Assembly (NCBI GenBank): GCA_003712125.1
Contig: RHLF01000003.1
Location: 186,001-250,000, forward strand
Source: Allomuricauda sp.
GTDB taxonomy: Bacteria; Bacteroidota; Bacteroidia; Flavobacteriales; Flavobacteriaceae
Direction: 5' to 3'
Length of the DNA stretch: 64,000 bases
In this document: one piece after another, positions 27,353 to 36,166 of the stretch
Numbering within the stretch: the first letter of the stretch is position 1
Layout: every line of letters begins with the position of its first letter
Position numbers and translations under genes: made by a program
Notes under the pieces: generated by a model
What the model saw: the letters and a program-made list of their open reading frames with translations, nothing else
Databases searched by the model: none
What the model was told of the DNA's origin: nothing

Positions 27353-28549
27353 ATGAGGGCAGCATTTAAGCTACTTTTAGCATTCTTCGTATTGGCTTTT
27401 TTTAGCCAAACACTTTCTGGACAGGAGGAATCTATTCCTACTCTTACTGAAAAAGACAGTATAGTCGTCCAGTCATGGATATTTACCGTAGGCACTAATA
27501 TTGTAGATGATTCAGGTGATGAATTTGGCAATTTATTTGATGTCCAAGACGGATGGAACATGGTTCCATTTCCTTCACGAGTGAGTATTGGACGGTATTT
27601 TGAAAATGGTCTTGGGTTAGAGCTAATTGGATCTTACAATCAGTATAAAGAAGGCAAAACCATCGATGGATTGGTTAATCAAGAGAACATAGATTATTAT
27701 GCCGCAGATTTTAGGGTGAGCTACGATTTGAACCAAATATTGGGTGAGACCGGCTTTTTTGATCCCTATGTTGGCATCGGTGCGGGTTATACAAATGCGA
27801 ACAATCAAGGTAGAGGTACCTACAATGCCACAGTAGGTTTCAGAACTTGGTTTTCCGATCATTGGGGACTTGACATCAATTCAAGCGGAAAGTGGGCCAT
27901 GAAGGTCGAGAATGGCATTTCGAACCATATTCAGCATGCCCTGGGTGTCGCTTATCGTTTTGATGTTGAAAAAGGACTCTCTGCAAAAGGAAAGGAGAAG
28001 TTGGCCCTTATTCAAGAAATGGAAAAGGAACAACAACGAATTCAAGATTCGATTGCTGAGGCGCAACGAGCTGAAGAAGAAGCCAGACGCCTTGCAGAAG
28101 AACTTGAGCGACAAAGAGAAGCAGAGCGGTTGGCAGCAGAGGAGCGTGAAAAAGAGAATGCTGAAGAGGCCAGACGCAAGGCACTGCAAGAACGTATTGA
28201 TAATTTAGGCAATGTTCGTTTTGCATTGAATTCATCATACTTGAAATCAGATGATCAACAATTACTTGATGGGCTTATTGCTATATTGGAAGAAGTTCCG
28301 TCGCTCAAAATACGGGTTGCTTCCCATACAGATTCTAGGGGAACCGAAAAATACAACCAATGGCTCTCAGAGCGAAGAATGGATCGAACAGTTGCCTACA
28401 TTCTTTCCAAAGGCATCTCAAAAGATAGAATAGCGAATGAGGCCTTTGGTGAAACCAAACTGATAAACGAATGTGATGACAACGTTCCTTGTTCTGAAGA
28501 AAAACACGCCCAAAATAGGCGTTCAGAATTCACGATTACGGATTTTTAA
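27353..28549 (+). CDS. OmpA family outer-membrane protein
   Basis: Outer-membrane protein of 398 residues that ties the membrane to peptidoglycan. Signal peptide ending TLSGQ (residue ~24); N-terminal eight-stranded barrel-like domain (~40-205, with GLELIGSYNQYKEG, FFDPYVGIGAGYTNAN, TVGFRTWFSDHWGLDIN); a Glu/Arg-rich helical linker (~215-280, with EAQRAEEEARRLAEELERQ); and an OmpA_C domain with SHTDSRGTEKYNQWLSERR, which binds diaminopimelate. It stands alone between its promoter and a strong terminator. Confidence 0.94.
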   Translation: MRAAFKLLLAFFVLAFFSQTLSGQEESIPTLTEKDSIVVQSWIFTVGTNIVDDSGDEFGNLFDVQDGWNMVPFPSRVSIGRYFENGLGLELIGSYNQYKEGKTIDGLVNQENIDYYAADFRVSYDLNQILGETGFFDPYVGIGAGYTNANNQGRGTYNATVGFRTWFSDHWGLDINSSGKWAMKVENGISNHIQHALGVAYRFDVEKGLSAKGKEKLALIQEMEKEQQRIQDSIAEAQRAEEEARRLAEELERQREAERLAAEEREKENAEEARRKALQERIDNLGNVRFALNSSYLKSDDQQLLDGLIAILEEVPSLKIRVASHTDSRGTEKYNQWLSERRMDRTVAYILSKGISKDRIANEAFGETKLINECDDNVPCSEEKHAQNRRSEFTITDF

Positions 28550-28574
28550 CTCAAAACTTGTTAGTCAGATTGTT

Positions 28575-28602
28575 AAGGGAACCTATTGGGTTCCCTTTTT
28601 TT
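28575..28602 (+). terminator. Rho-independent terminator after the OmpA gene
   Basis: AAGGGAACC, a 5-nt loop, then GGTTCCCTT form a perfect 9-bp stem followed by a T-run. It reads rightward. Its T-tract touches the stop codon of the convergent minus-strand gene, and it marks the border between the housekeeping part and the polysaccharide locus. Confidence 0.88.
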
Positions 28603-29752
28603 ATTTGGTTGGGGCCAATAATTGGCTACACGACTTACCCGTGAAAATATAGCCTTCGTTTTCTGCAGATGCAAAAATACTGACGTCACTTACATGCTCA
28701 ACATTGAGGTAGAGAAAATCGTAAAGATATTTTTTCAAAAATCCATTTTCTTTGAGGGAAACATCAATAAGTTGACTGTCAGTTGGGGCGCGATGCAACG
28801 CGATATTGGAAAACTGATAACTGGGCATTGCAACTGTTTTAGAATCCTGCTTGGGCATTAAAACAGCTTTTGTTCGTGCGACCAATTCGTTTACTTTTTT
28901 TGATTTTAAGTACTCTTTTAGCGCAACACGTTTGATTTCAGCACTTGCCAATAGCTTCGCTACAAACCGTTTCTTTGGGTAAACGACATAGTGCTGGTAT
29001 TGATATATTGTATTGCTCCACCTTCTTTTATAGTCCATACCCCCAACACCCATTTCATAAAGACAGAGATTGTTGGAGATGCACCATTGCAATTGCTTGT
29101 AAATTTCTACATGACCCAAACCAAATTTTGAATACGATACATCGTAGGAAGAAATGGCGCTGAACAAGATTTTATCGAAGTGGTAGTTCAATGATATTTG
29201 AATGGGATGCTTGCGGTCATAAATCACAAATAGGGAGGCACGTTTTTTACTAATTTTTTTAAAAGTTTCCTCCACCAAGATATCCCAACGCTTAAGGTCT
29301 TTATGAATTTCTTGGCGCTGCCCAAAGCGTTCGGTGATCATGCCTCTCAATGAATCCATTATCGAATGGTAGACCTCAGGGTCGATTTCCCCATAATACA
29401 GCTGGTAAGAAATATCGAAGCAGTGCTCCAATCTGTTCACGTACCTTCGGATAATACTTCTATACTTTGATTTGAACTGCTTTTCAAGATATGTGTCAAT
29501 GCTGGATATATCTGACAAATTAATGGCATATCCCCAGTTGATTTGGGGGATGACTTTTTTAAAGTTGGAATCGGACGGCACCATATCCAACTCCATATAA
29601 CCAGGGACCAAGCGAAAAGAATAATAATTGAATTGCCTTCGAGAATTCTGATGTTCAGGATTTTCATAGCGGTGCCCTAAATAGTGGACAGCACCAAAAA
29701 TATCTGGTATCAGGTTTTCTTCCATCATATTGGTGAAAAACTCCAATTTCAT
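28601..29752 (-). CDS. GNAT-like/FemAB-type acyltransferase, paralogue 1 of 4
   Basis: A 383-residue member of a tandem family of four. The shared core has: an N-terminal region of low similarity; a basic helix (KYRSIIRRYVNRLEHCFDISY); the block YYGEIDPEVY; a C-terminal GNAT-fold core with ASLFVIYDRKHPIQISLNYH, then SYDVSYSKFGLGHVE and YKRRWSNTIYQYQHYVVY. This layout fits Acetyltransf_6 (BioF2/CelD/FemAB-like double-GNAT) proteins of polysaccharide loci. The acyl donor and acceptor are unknown. A second Met (residue 9) is a possible start. It is the last gene of the leftward locus. Confidence 0.78.
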   Translation of the reverse strand: MKLEFFTNMMEENLIPDIFGAVHYLGHRYENPEHQNSRRQFNYYSFRLVPGYMELDMVPSDSNFKKVIPQINWGYAINLSDISSIDTYLEKQFKSKYRSIIRRYVNRLEHCFDISYQLYYGEIDPEVYHSIMDSLRGMITERFGQRQEIHKDLKRWDILVEETFKKISKKRASLFVIYDRKHPIQISLNYHFDKILFSAISSYDVSYSKFGLGHVEIYKQLQWCISNNLCLYEMGVGGMDYKRRWSNTIYQYQHYVVYPKKRFVAKLLASAEIKRVALKEYLKSKKVNELVARTKAVLMPKQDSKTVAMPSYQFSNIALHRAPTDSQLIDVSLKENGFLKKYLYDFLYLNVEHVSDVSIFASAENEGYIFTGKSCSQLLAPTK

Positions 29753-29768
29753 CTTAAACGCTCTTAAT

Positions 29769-30977
29769 TTATGGTGTCAAAATTATTTTTTGCGACTTCT
29801 CGGTGCCCTTGAGATAGAATTCCTGCGTTTTATTGCTCTTCATGACTTGAACCTTGTCAAACTTATCATGTGCACGATATACAAAATCATTTATGGGCTT
29901 GATCAACCACGAATTTTCAGGTTTTTTCATATCAACGACTGATAGATTTTCCCAATTCAAATTGTCTGCCACTTGCGTTATTTCATAGTGCTTGTGAATT
30001 TCCACATGGAGATTTTTTCTAAATAGCAAATAGTGCAATTGATAGTATTTGCCGTACAAGTGTTGTATTCCAAACTTTTTGAGAAATTGAATGAGGTTAT
30101 ACTTGTATTGATTATAGGACATTTTTAGACTTGATGTAAAACCATGATACATTGAAGCGGGGTTATAGACCATATGTCGTTGGTAACTGTACTTATGATT
30201 TGTCCACCTTCTTTTATATAGATAATCTCCTCGGCCCATATCAAAAATATCGAACCCGTTTTCGAAGCACCATTCTATATGTTTCATTACATCAATTGTG
30301 CCTAGGCTAAATGATTCGTAATCAATATCGTAGCTGCTGTTATATGAGGTTACTATGTTGTCATAAATGATATTCATACAAATATCAATAGGTTTTTCAC
30401 CGTGATAAATCACAAAAAGACTCGCTTCCTTCTTTAGAATTAGATTGCGCATTAGGGCTCTATATTCCTCCAATACGGGCAGTTCAATATTTTCCTCTTT
30501 TTTTTGCGAAAATCGCCGCATCATAAGTTCGCGCAAACAGTCAAAAATCCTATTGTACTCTTCTTCTTCAATTTCCCCATAATACATTTTATAGGTGGGT
30601 TCGATGCAGAGTTCGAGTCTTTTGATATAACGGCGGATTTTTGAACGGCCAGATTTTCCGAAATTATCCTTTAGATAGGCCTCAACACTTTCATATGGGG
30701 TTAGGTTCACCAAGAAACCATCAAATAAATCACATTTGCATGTTTTATAGTGTGCAAGCTGTTGGCCTAAGGAAAGATCAAGATACCCCGGAATATCGGT
30801 CAGCGAATACAATTTTTTAAGGTTTTCCTTGCTTTCGGATTCCTCGCGTTCAAAAATTGTTTTACCTGTAACGTTCTCGCTCACCTTTCCATAAAGAGCT
30901 GGTGTATTGCGGTCTTCGAAGAAGGCTTGCAAAAAGCTGATAGGCTTCTTTTTTTTATCTATTTCTTGTTCTGGCAT
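29769..30977 (-). CDS. GNAT-like/FemAB-type acyltransferase, paralogue 2 of 4
   Basis: A 402-residue paralogue of its neighbours, sharing SKIRRYIKRLELCIEPTYKM, YYGEIEEEEY, EASLFVIYHGEKPIDICMN, SYDIDYESFSLGTIDVMKH, DMGRGDYLYKRRWTN and YSYQRHMVYNP. It has a longer N-terminal extension and a separate C-terminal domain (~300-402) with a conserved DFVYRAHD-like stretch matching DFLYLNVEH and DFLYLSQEP of paralogues 1 and 4. Separated from the neighbouring paralogues by only 12-16 bp, so cotranscribed. Confidence 0.78.
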   Translation of the reverse strand: MPEQEIDKKKKPISFLQAFFEDRNTPALYGKVSENVTGKTIFEREESESKENLKKLYSLTDIPGYLDLSLGQQLAHYKTCKCDLFDGFLVNLTPYESVEAYLKDNFGKSGRSKIRRYIKRLELCIEPTYKMYYGEIEEEEYNRIFDCLRELMMRRFSQKKEENIELPVLEEYRALMRNLILKKEASLFVIYHGEKPIDICMNIIYDNIVTSYNSSYDIDYESFSLGTIDVMKHIEWCFENGFDIFDMGRGDYLYKRRWTNHKYSYQRHMVYNPASMYHGFTSSLKMSYNQYKYNLIQFLKKFGIQHLYGKYYQLHYLLFRKNLHVEIHKHYEITQVADNLNWENLSVVDMKKPENSWLIKPINDFVYRAHDKFDKVQVMKSNKTQEFYLKGTEKSQKIILTP

Positions 30978-30989
30978 CTTAACCGTTTA

Positions 30990-31970
30990 CTATGTCTGGC
31001 GTTTTAGTTTATATAACAGTTTATCAAATCTGAACCGATGGCCAACAATACCCATATTACGCAATGCCTGCCAAAGCTTGAATTTTGTAAATTCAAAGCA
31101 TAGCTGCACTAAAGCCCCTAGATTATTTTTGTTGTAGAAAAAGTGATGGTGAAAGTAGTATACATAATTGCACCATTTCTCCTTAAAATTTGTTTTGCCC
31201 ATGGCCAGATCTATCAGTTGGATATTATGGTCAAAACACCATTTAATATGATAGCGCATACTGATATCTCCTAGACCATATTGAGAATAATCGATATCAT
31301 AACTTTCCAATTCACTAAAGAGGATGTCTTCGAAATGAAAATTCAATGTTAGGCATATAGGTGTTTCCCCATTATAGATCACAAACAAACTGGCTGCCCC
31401 TTCATTGATTTTTTTAAACGAGAGCTCCTCGTAATACCCCCATTTCGCAAGGTATTTATTGAATGTTTTTTTTTCTTTAAACCGTTTCTTAAGAAAACTG
31501 GCAAATACACCAAGCAAATATTTGTGCTCGGATTGGGTAATGTGGCCCCGGAACACCTTATGTGTGATGGCATAGTTTTCGTTAAGTTCCCGTGCTGATT
31601 TATGCAAGCGCTTTTGGCTCCTTTTACTGAGCTGTTGTACCATAAAATCATCAACATTCTTGTACTGCGACAGATCAATTAGAAATCCATCATACTGTTG
31701 TATGGTTATTAGACCGAAGTTTTTTGGCAACAATTTGGGCTCGGTCATTAAATATTCGGGTATATCTAAAATCTTAAAAAAACCGTTTGTTTTTTGGCCA
31801 ATTCTATCGTCATGGGAAAGCACATAATTGTCACCTGTAACCTTATTTTTAACAGACTTGTCATACAGCGGATGAATTTTTTGTCTATTGAACAAATCAA
31901 ACGCCCACCTGGCAGTTTTAGGTGCTCTGGTCGACAAAGGTGTAGTTTGTTCAAAATTCATGGAAGCCAT
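30990..31970 (-). CDS. GNAT-like/FemAB-type acyltransferase, paralogue 3 of 4 (short form)
   Basis: The shortest paralogue, 326 residues; it keeps the core (FRGHITQSEHKYLLG, AASLFVIYNGETPICLTLNFH, SYDIDYSQYGLGDISMRYH, FKEKWCNYVYYFHHHFFYN) but lacks the C-terminal domain seen in the other three, and its YYGE block is changed to FRGH. It may be specialised or less active. Its start (ATG at 31970) overlaps the stop of paralogue 4 by 1 bp, which suggests translational coupling. Confidence 0.76.
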   Translation of the reverse strand: MASMNFEQTTPLSTRAPKTARWAFDLFNRQKIHPLYDKSVKNKVTGDNYVLSHDDRIGQKTNGFFKILDIPEYLMTEPKLLPKNFGLITIQQYDGFLIDLSQYKNVDDFMVQQLSKRSQKRLHKSARELNENYAITHKVFRGHITQSEHKYLLGVFASFLKKRFKEKKTFNKYLAKWGYYEELSFKKINEGAASLFVIYNGETPICLTLNFHFEDILFSELESYDIDYSQYGLGDISMRYHIKWCFDHNIQLIDLAMGKTNFKEKWCNYVYYFHHHFFYNKNNLGALVQLCFEFTKFKLWQALRNMGIVGHRFRFDKLLYKLKRQT

Positions 31971-33220
31971 TATCTATTGTCTCTATTCTTAACTAAGAAT
32001 TTCTCCATTTCTTGACCACGAATCCTTAAAGTACCCTCAGAATGCGATTCAAAAATGAGTATATCGTGTAAAGGTTCTTGGCTTAGGTATAAAAAATCAA
32101 AGACTCCTTTTCTTCTAATGGGATCAATGGATTCTATGGCAACTTTTTCCCAACCCAACTTTTCATTGGTATCAAGATTATCTTTTAAGGTGTAACTATT
32201 GGTGGTAAAAGATTGGCCTAAGGGTTTAAAATTTCGAAAAAAATAGGTGAGTCGATGCACATGGCCATTTACCTTTCTTTTTCTTAAAATCATTTTTAAA
32301 TGCTCTTTAGAAAATTTGGCATACGCCAACAAACTAGAAACGATAGATTTTGGATTGTATAGGACATGGTATTCGAAATCATATTTTTTGGTACTCCATC
32401 GGACCTTGTAGTCGAAATGCCCTTTCGAAAAATCCAATATTTTGAAGTTATTCTGCAAACACCAATCAATCAATTGCAGATTACTTGATGACCCAAGTTG
32501 AAATTTTGAATAATCAATATCAAATACGGTTAGGGTATGAATGGCGGTATGTTCCTTAATTGTAAGTAAGGTAATTGCGATTGGATTGGAGTTCTCATAA
32601 GTCACAAACAAGGCGGCCTTTTTTTCAAGTATTAAGGGGTAATAGACTTTGAGATAAAAATCCCACTCCTTTTTGTCAAGATTGTTATTGTAAACTTTCT
32701 TAGCCTTATAGCGTTTTTCGAGTAACATCCGAAACGATTGGAATAACTCTAGATAGGTCCCTTCGTTTAGCTCACCCCAATAGGTTTTATAGGAGATGTC
32801 AAAACAAGTTTCAAGTCTTTTTTTATGCTTTTTTATTTTGTAACGGCTTGGTTTTTTGAAGTGCGTATTCAAATAGTGTTCGATGCTATCAAACCGTTCA
32901 AGTTCGATTGCAAAACCTGGGTATAATTTTGTTTTCAGGATTTTTAAGGCTAAGTCGTTTGAACCATCTGAATTATCAGCGGAAGAAACAACGTCTTGAA
33001 TACATATTATGTTATGTTTGAGATGTTTTAATTTGTGGGCATCAATAGTATATTCAAGCCCTTTGGTTAGATTTTTACCGGCATTATATAAAAAAGGGAA
33101 CCTATCCTTTTTGACAAAACCAAGCCCTTTAATACCTTCAATTGTAAGTATAGGTTTGCTTTGATTGAAGTGTTCGCTCCAAACTTTAACAAAAACACCT
33201 GAAGTGAAGGGATTGCTCAC
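31970..33220 (-). CDS. GNAT-like/FemAB-type acyltransferase, paralogue 4 of 4
   Basis: A 416-residue paralogue with the core blocks YKIKKHKKRLETCFDISYKT, YWGELNEGTY, KAALFVTYENSNPIAIT, VFDIDYSKFQLGSSSNLQLI, DFSKGHFDYKVRWSTKKYDF and YHVLYNP, plus the C-terminal domain with GVFDFLYLSQEPLHDI. First of the four in the direction of transcription, 29 bp after the FemAB-like gene. Role inferred: transfer of an acyl or aminoacyl group to a sugar of the locus-encoded polymer. Confidence 0.78.
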   Translation of the reverse strand: MSNPFTSGVFVKVWSEHFNQSKPILTIEGIKGLGFVKKDRFPFLYNAGKNLTKGLEYTIDAHKLKHLKHNIICIQDVVSSADNSDGSNDLALKILKTKLYPGFAIELERFDSIEHYLNTHFKKPSRYKIKKHKKRLETCFDISYKTYWGELNEGTYLELFQSFRMLLEKRYKAKKVYNNNLDKKEWDFYLKVYYPLILEKKAALFVTYENSNPIAITLLTIKEHTAIHTLTVFDIDYSKFQLGSSSNLQLIDWCLQNNFKILDFSKGHFDYKVRWSTKKYDFEYHVLYNPKSIVSSLLAYAKFSKEHLKMILRKRKVNGHVHRLTYFFRNFKPLGQSFTTNSYTLKDNLDTNEKLGWEKVAIESIDPIRRKGVFDFLYLSQEPLHDILIFESHSEGTLRIRGQEMEKFLVKNRDNR

Positions 33221-33249
33221 AAGTTTATGTTTTGTTCAATGAAAGAGGG

Positions 33250-34302
33250 TCATCGGTATTGAGGAAAAAAATGTTTCGAAGGGGTTTCCCCATTTTTAGA
33301 ATTTCCCCATTTTTCTTTTACCAATTGGTTATATATGGTTGGATTGACAATATATTCCCATACCTGGAAAGTTTTTAAATTTTTTGAAAAACCAGTCTTA
33401 AACCTTAGTAACGAATCCGCATTATTGCCAACACCTCCACCAAGGTTGAAATGAGAAAAACCTTTTTTGGTTGCCTCTATACGCATTTCGTCAATTAAAA
33501 GCTTTATCGGATTTAATTTCAGATATTCCTTTCGTGCACCGGATAAATGATATTGAACGATATGGTTTGCCTCAACAAAAACGGCCCCACCAGCCAATTC
33601 TTTGTTTTCCATATCAAAGGCTAAAAGAAACCTTGCTTTAAAATCATTGCTTTTCCAGAGATTTAGAAAGTAGTTGCCAGGGAAGAAATAACGATCTTTT
33701 GCATTCACCCGGAGCATATTTTCATAATAAATAGATACGAATTTTTTTATTTCGTTTTCAGTCTTGGCTTCCCTAACGGTATAGTGTTTTCTGCACTTAT
33801 TGATGTACGTCTTTAACCTTGGGTTATAGTGTCTTGATTGAATATGAATGTCATCACATAAATCGATGCTGACCACCTTGCTCAAGTCTTTGACATTGCC
33901 AAGACCATCCAATACAAGATTTTGTTTTTCTATGAATGGATTTAAACGCGAAAAGGCACTAATTACCTTCATCTCTTTTAAATAGTCATGTACATAGGTG
34001 ATAAAAGTCTGGTTGCAAAAACCTTCTTTTAGCCCATTGTGAATCGGACCACAATAACCGTATGCTGAAGTGATATCATTATGGCCGGTGTTGCCAATAT
34101 TTCTTATGACCAAAGGCATGGCAATTATTTCATTGCCTTTTTGGTACGTAATCAATACAGGTTTTTCACTTTGTTGTACTGAAATAGCATGGTAATCAAA
34201 TGTGTGATAAAAGTCATGATTTGGAATTTTATCCAAAATCATGTCCCATTCCCATTTTTTTGTGGCTACCGAGACTTTTTCCTTTAGGTTTACTATTCTC
34301 AA
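33250..34302 (-). CDS. FemAB/GNAT-like transferase (possible aminoacyl transferase)
   Basis: A 350-residue double-GNAT protein closer to the FemAB/FemX-type than its four neighbours: N-terminal DFYHTFDYHAISVQQSEKP and IAMPLVIR (first GNAT-like half), YGYCGPIHNG, then a second half with FKARFLLAFDMENKELAGGA, HIVQYHLSGARKEYLKLNP, IKLLIDEMRIEATKKGFSHF and NLGGGVGNNADSLLRFKTGF. The last block is the FemAB-family hallmark that ends the catalytic fold. FemX-type enzymes use aminoacyl-tRNA; whether this one does is unknown. Upstream of the four paralogues and downstream of the PIG-L gene. Confidence 0.82.
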   Translation of the reverse strand: MRIVNLKEKVSVATKKWEWDMILDKIPNHDFYHTFDYHAISVQQSEKPVLITYQKGNEIIAMPLVIRNIGNTGHNDITSAYGYCGPIHNGLKEGFCNQTFITYVHDYLKEMKVISAFSRLNPFIEKQNLVLDGLGNVKDLSKVVSIDLCDDIHIQSRHYNPRLKTYINKCRKHYTVREAKTENEIKKFVSIYYENMLRVNAKDRYFFPGNYFLNLWKSNDFKARFLLAFDMENKELAGGAVFVEANHIVQYHLSGARKEYLKLNPIKLLIDEMRIEATKKGFSHFNLGGGVGNNADSLLRFKTGFSKNLKTFQVWEYIVNPTIYNQLVKEKWGNSKNGETPSKHFFPQYR

Positions 34303-34420
34303 ATGATTGGTCGTGTTGTTTGAAGGGTAAAAATAGGGTAGGGGATAACGTTGAACAATTAAAGCATTTCAACGGCTCAATTTTTACGATGAATAGAGCA
34401 ATTCGTACTTAAAAAAGGTG

Positions 34421-35101
34421 TTATTTACTGAAAATCAGCTTAAAAGGTTCGGCGTATTCTGTACCTACCATATTGCCAAAATATTGGGCAGAAGTTCGCA
34501 TCGCCTTTAAACTTCTTGGATGCGGAAAGTCTCTAAGCTCGGTTTCATAGTGACTCATGGCCTCTAGTTTGGCATCAATTGTTTCGGAGATATCAACGAA
34601 GACATTAGGGTTGAAAGGCTCTTTTTTTAGCAAATTTCCCCATTCCGTAGAAGAATTTACATAATAGGATAACAGGTGATTTACCTTTTGACCTGGGTAT
34701 GTTCTGCAAGCGACCAAAGTGCTTTCAAAAATTTCTCCGTGATCTTTATTGATATCGGTCTTGTCTTGCACAAAAACCGTGTCATAACCACCTTCTGAAA
34801 TAATTTTACTAAGCGCTATATTTTTGTCAACATGTGCAACGGTATCCAAACGCATGTCTGGAAAATCTTGTCTTTGAAGTAGGTTTGATCCCAAATGATC
34901 GTTGGCATTTTTGGCCTCGATGAATTTATCTTCCAAGATGGCATCATTGTTAAAATATTGAGTGCTACTACCATCCGTAAAAATTAAAACATCTACCTGC
35001 TTCTTCTTTTTGACCAATAGCGGAATGGTTCCGCCAACTCCCAAAATTTCATCATCAGGATGGGCAGCAATAACTAAAACCTTGTTGAATAAATTTATCA
35101 C
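34421..35101 (-). CDS. PIG-L family N-deacetylase
   Basis: A 226-residue zinc deacetylase of the PIG-L/LmbE type, which removes N-acetyl groups from GlcNAc-type sugars. The metal site is visible: AAHPDDEILGVGG (His14, Asp16-Asp17) and DINKDHGEIFESTL with the third ligand. It starts with GTG at 35101, which overlaps the TGA of the formyltransferase gene (GTGA), so translation is coupled. Together they suggest de-N-acetylation of an amino sugar followed by re-acylation; this is an inference from gene order. Confidence 0.9.
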   Translation of the reverse strand: MINLFNKVLVIAAHPDDEILGVGGTIPLLVKKKKQVDVLIFTDGSSTQYFNNDAILEDKFIEAKNANDHLGSNLLQRQDFPDMRLDTVAHVDKNIALSKIISEGGYDTVFVQDKTDINKDHGEIFESTLVACRTYPGQKVNHLLSYYVNSSTEWGNLLKKEPFNPNVFVDISETIDAKLEAMSHYETELRDFPHPRSLKAMRTSAQYFGNMVGTEYAEPFKLIFSK

Positions 35102-36078
35102 CTTAAAAGTTGTTTCCTTAAATAATATAGTTGATCCTGCACATTATAACCCAATTTATCCCCTAATCTAAAGAATTTTAATTCAATGGGATCACCGTTG
35201 TCGAAGGTTGGCTGGTTGAGCCATAAGTTACCGTCTTGGAATTGAACAAGGATTCCTGTTGCGCTTTTTTTCAAGATTTGGCCCAGGGTACCAAAGTGCG
35301 ACTTTTCAGCATCGAAGGCAACAGTCCAAAAAATAATTTTTTGGTCCTTATAATAGCAATACGCACCCGGATACGGAGCCGATACAGCCCTTATGAGCTT
35401 TTCCATATCATGAATGCCTTTATCAAATTCGATCAGACCATCCGAAGGGACTCTTTTTCCCCTTACTGTAACGTTACTGTTGTCTTGGTCTTCGAATTCT
35501 ATGGCTTTCTTATTGGTGATTTGCTGGTATAAGGCATAAAACCCTTCGGCCAATTCTTGGCTGACCAAATCATACACCTCCTTAACATAGACTTCACCGG
35601 GAATTGTAAATTTTCTTTGAAATATCAATTGTCCAGTATCAACGCCATTGTCAATTTTAAAAAAGCTAACAGCAGATTCACCCAGTCCTTCAATAATGGT
35701 CCATGGCAAAGGCGCACGACCCCTACCATGCGGCAACTTTGACGGATGTGTGCCGATGATAAACTTTGAAAAACAGTTGATAAAATCTTCTTTGAAGATC
35801 TGACTCCAGCCCAAGGTAAACAAATAGTCGGGCTCCAGTCTCTTGATTTCCGCTATGGTTTCAGCACTGTTAACATTGATGGTATCTATGATATTGATTT
35901 CATGATGATTGCAGAAATCATGTAAATCATAATAATCTGAAACGTTTTTGTCGCGACCACTGGGAAGCGTTATCAGTGTATCAATTCTACATTTATGTTG
36001 CACCAAAAATTCCAAACAATGATAGGATTCCAAATTTGATCCTATGCAGAAGATTTTTTGGTCAGAGTTCGTACTCAT
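35098..36078 (-). CDS. Formyltransferase-like protein (Fmt/ArnA family, sugar N-formyltransferase candidate)
   Basis: A 326-residue protein with a formyl_trans_N core followed by a C-terminal domain. The catalytic loop reads GTHPSKLPHGRGRAPLPW with His111, and VDTGQLIF provides Asp137, matching the His and Asp of the Fmt/ArnA triad. The usual Asn two residues before the His (NLH or NIH) is Gly109 here. The lack of an initiator-tRNA context and its place in a sugar locus favour a sugar amine as acceptor and formyl-tetrahydrofolate as donor. ATG at 36078; coupled to the PIG-L gene by a GTGA overlap. Confidence 0.86.
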   Translation of the reverse strand: MSTNSDQKIFCIGSNLESYHCLEFLVQHKCRIDTLITLPSGRDKNVSDYYDLHDFCNHHEINIIDTINVNSAETIAEIKRLEPDYLFTLGWSQIFKEDFINCFSKFIIGTHPSKLPHGRGRAPLPWTIIEGLGESAVSFFKIDNGVDTGQLIFQRKFTIPGEVYVKEVYDLVSQELAEGFYALYQQITNKKAIEFEDQDNSNVTVRGKRVPSDGLIEFDKGIHDMEKLIRAVSAPYPGAYCYYKDQKIIFWTVAFDAEKSHFGTLGQILKKSATGILVQFQDGNLWLNQPTFDNGDPIELKFFRLGDKLGYNVQDQLYYLRKQLLR

Positions 36079-36166
36079 GGAGGTAGAATCTTAAACTTTT
36101 TTTATTGCTTTAGTTGAATATGAATCACGAACAATGAAAATGGCCATAAGGCCCTTTAAACATTCC

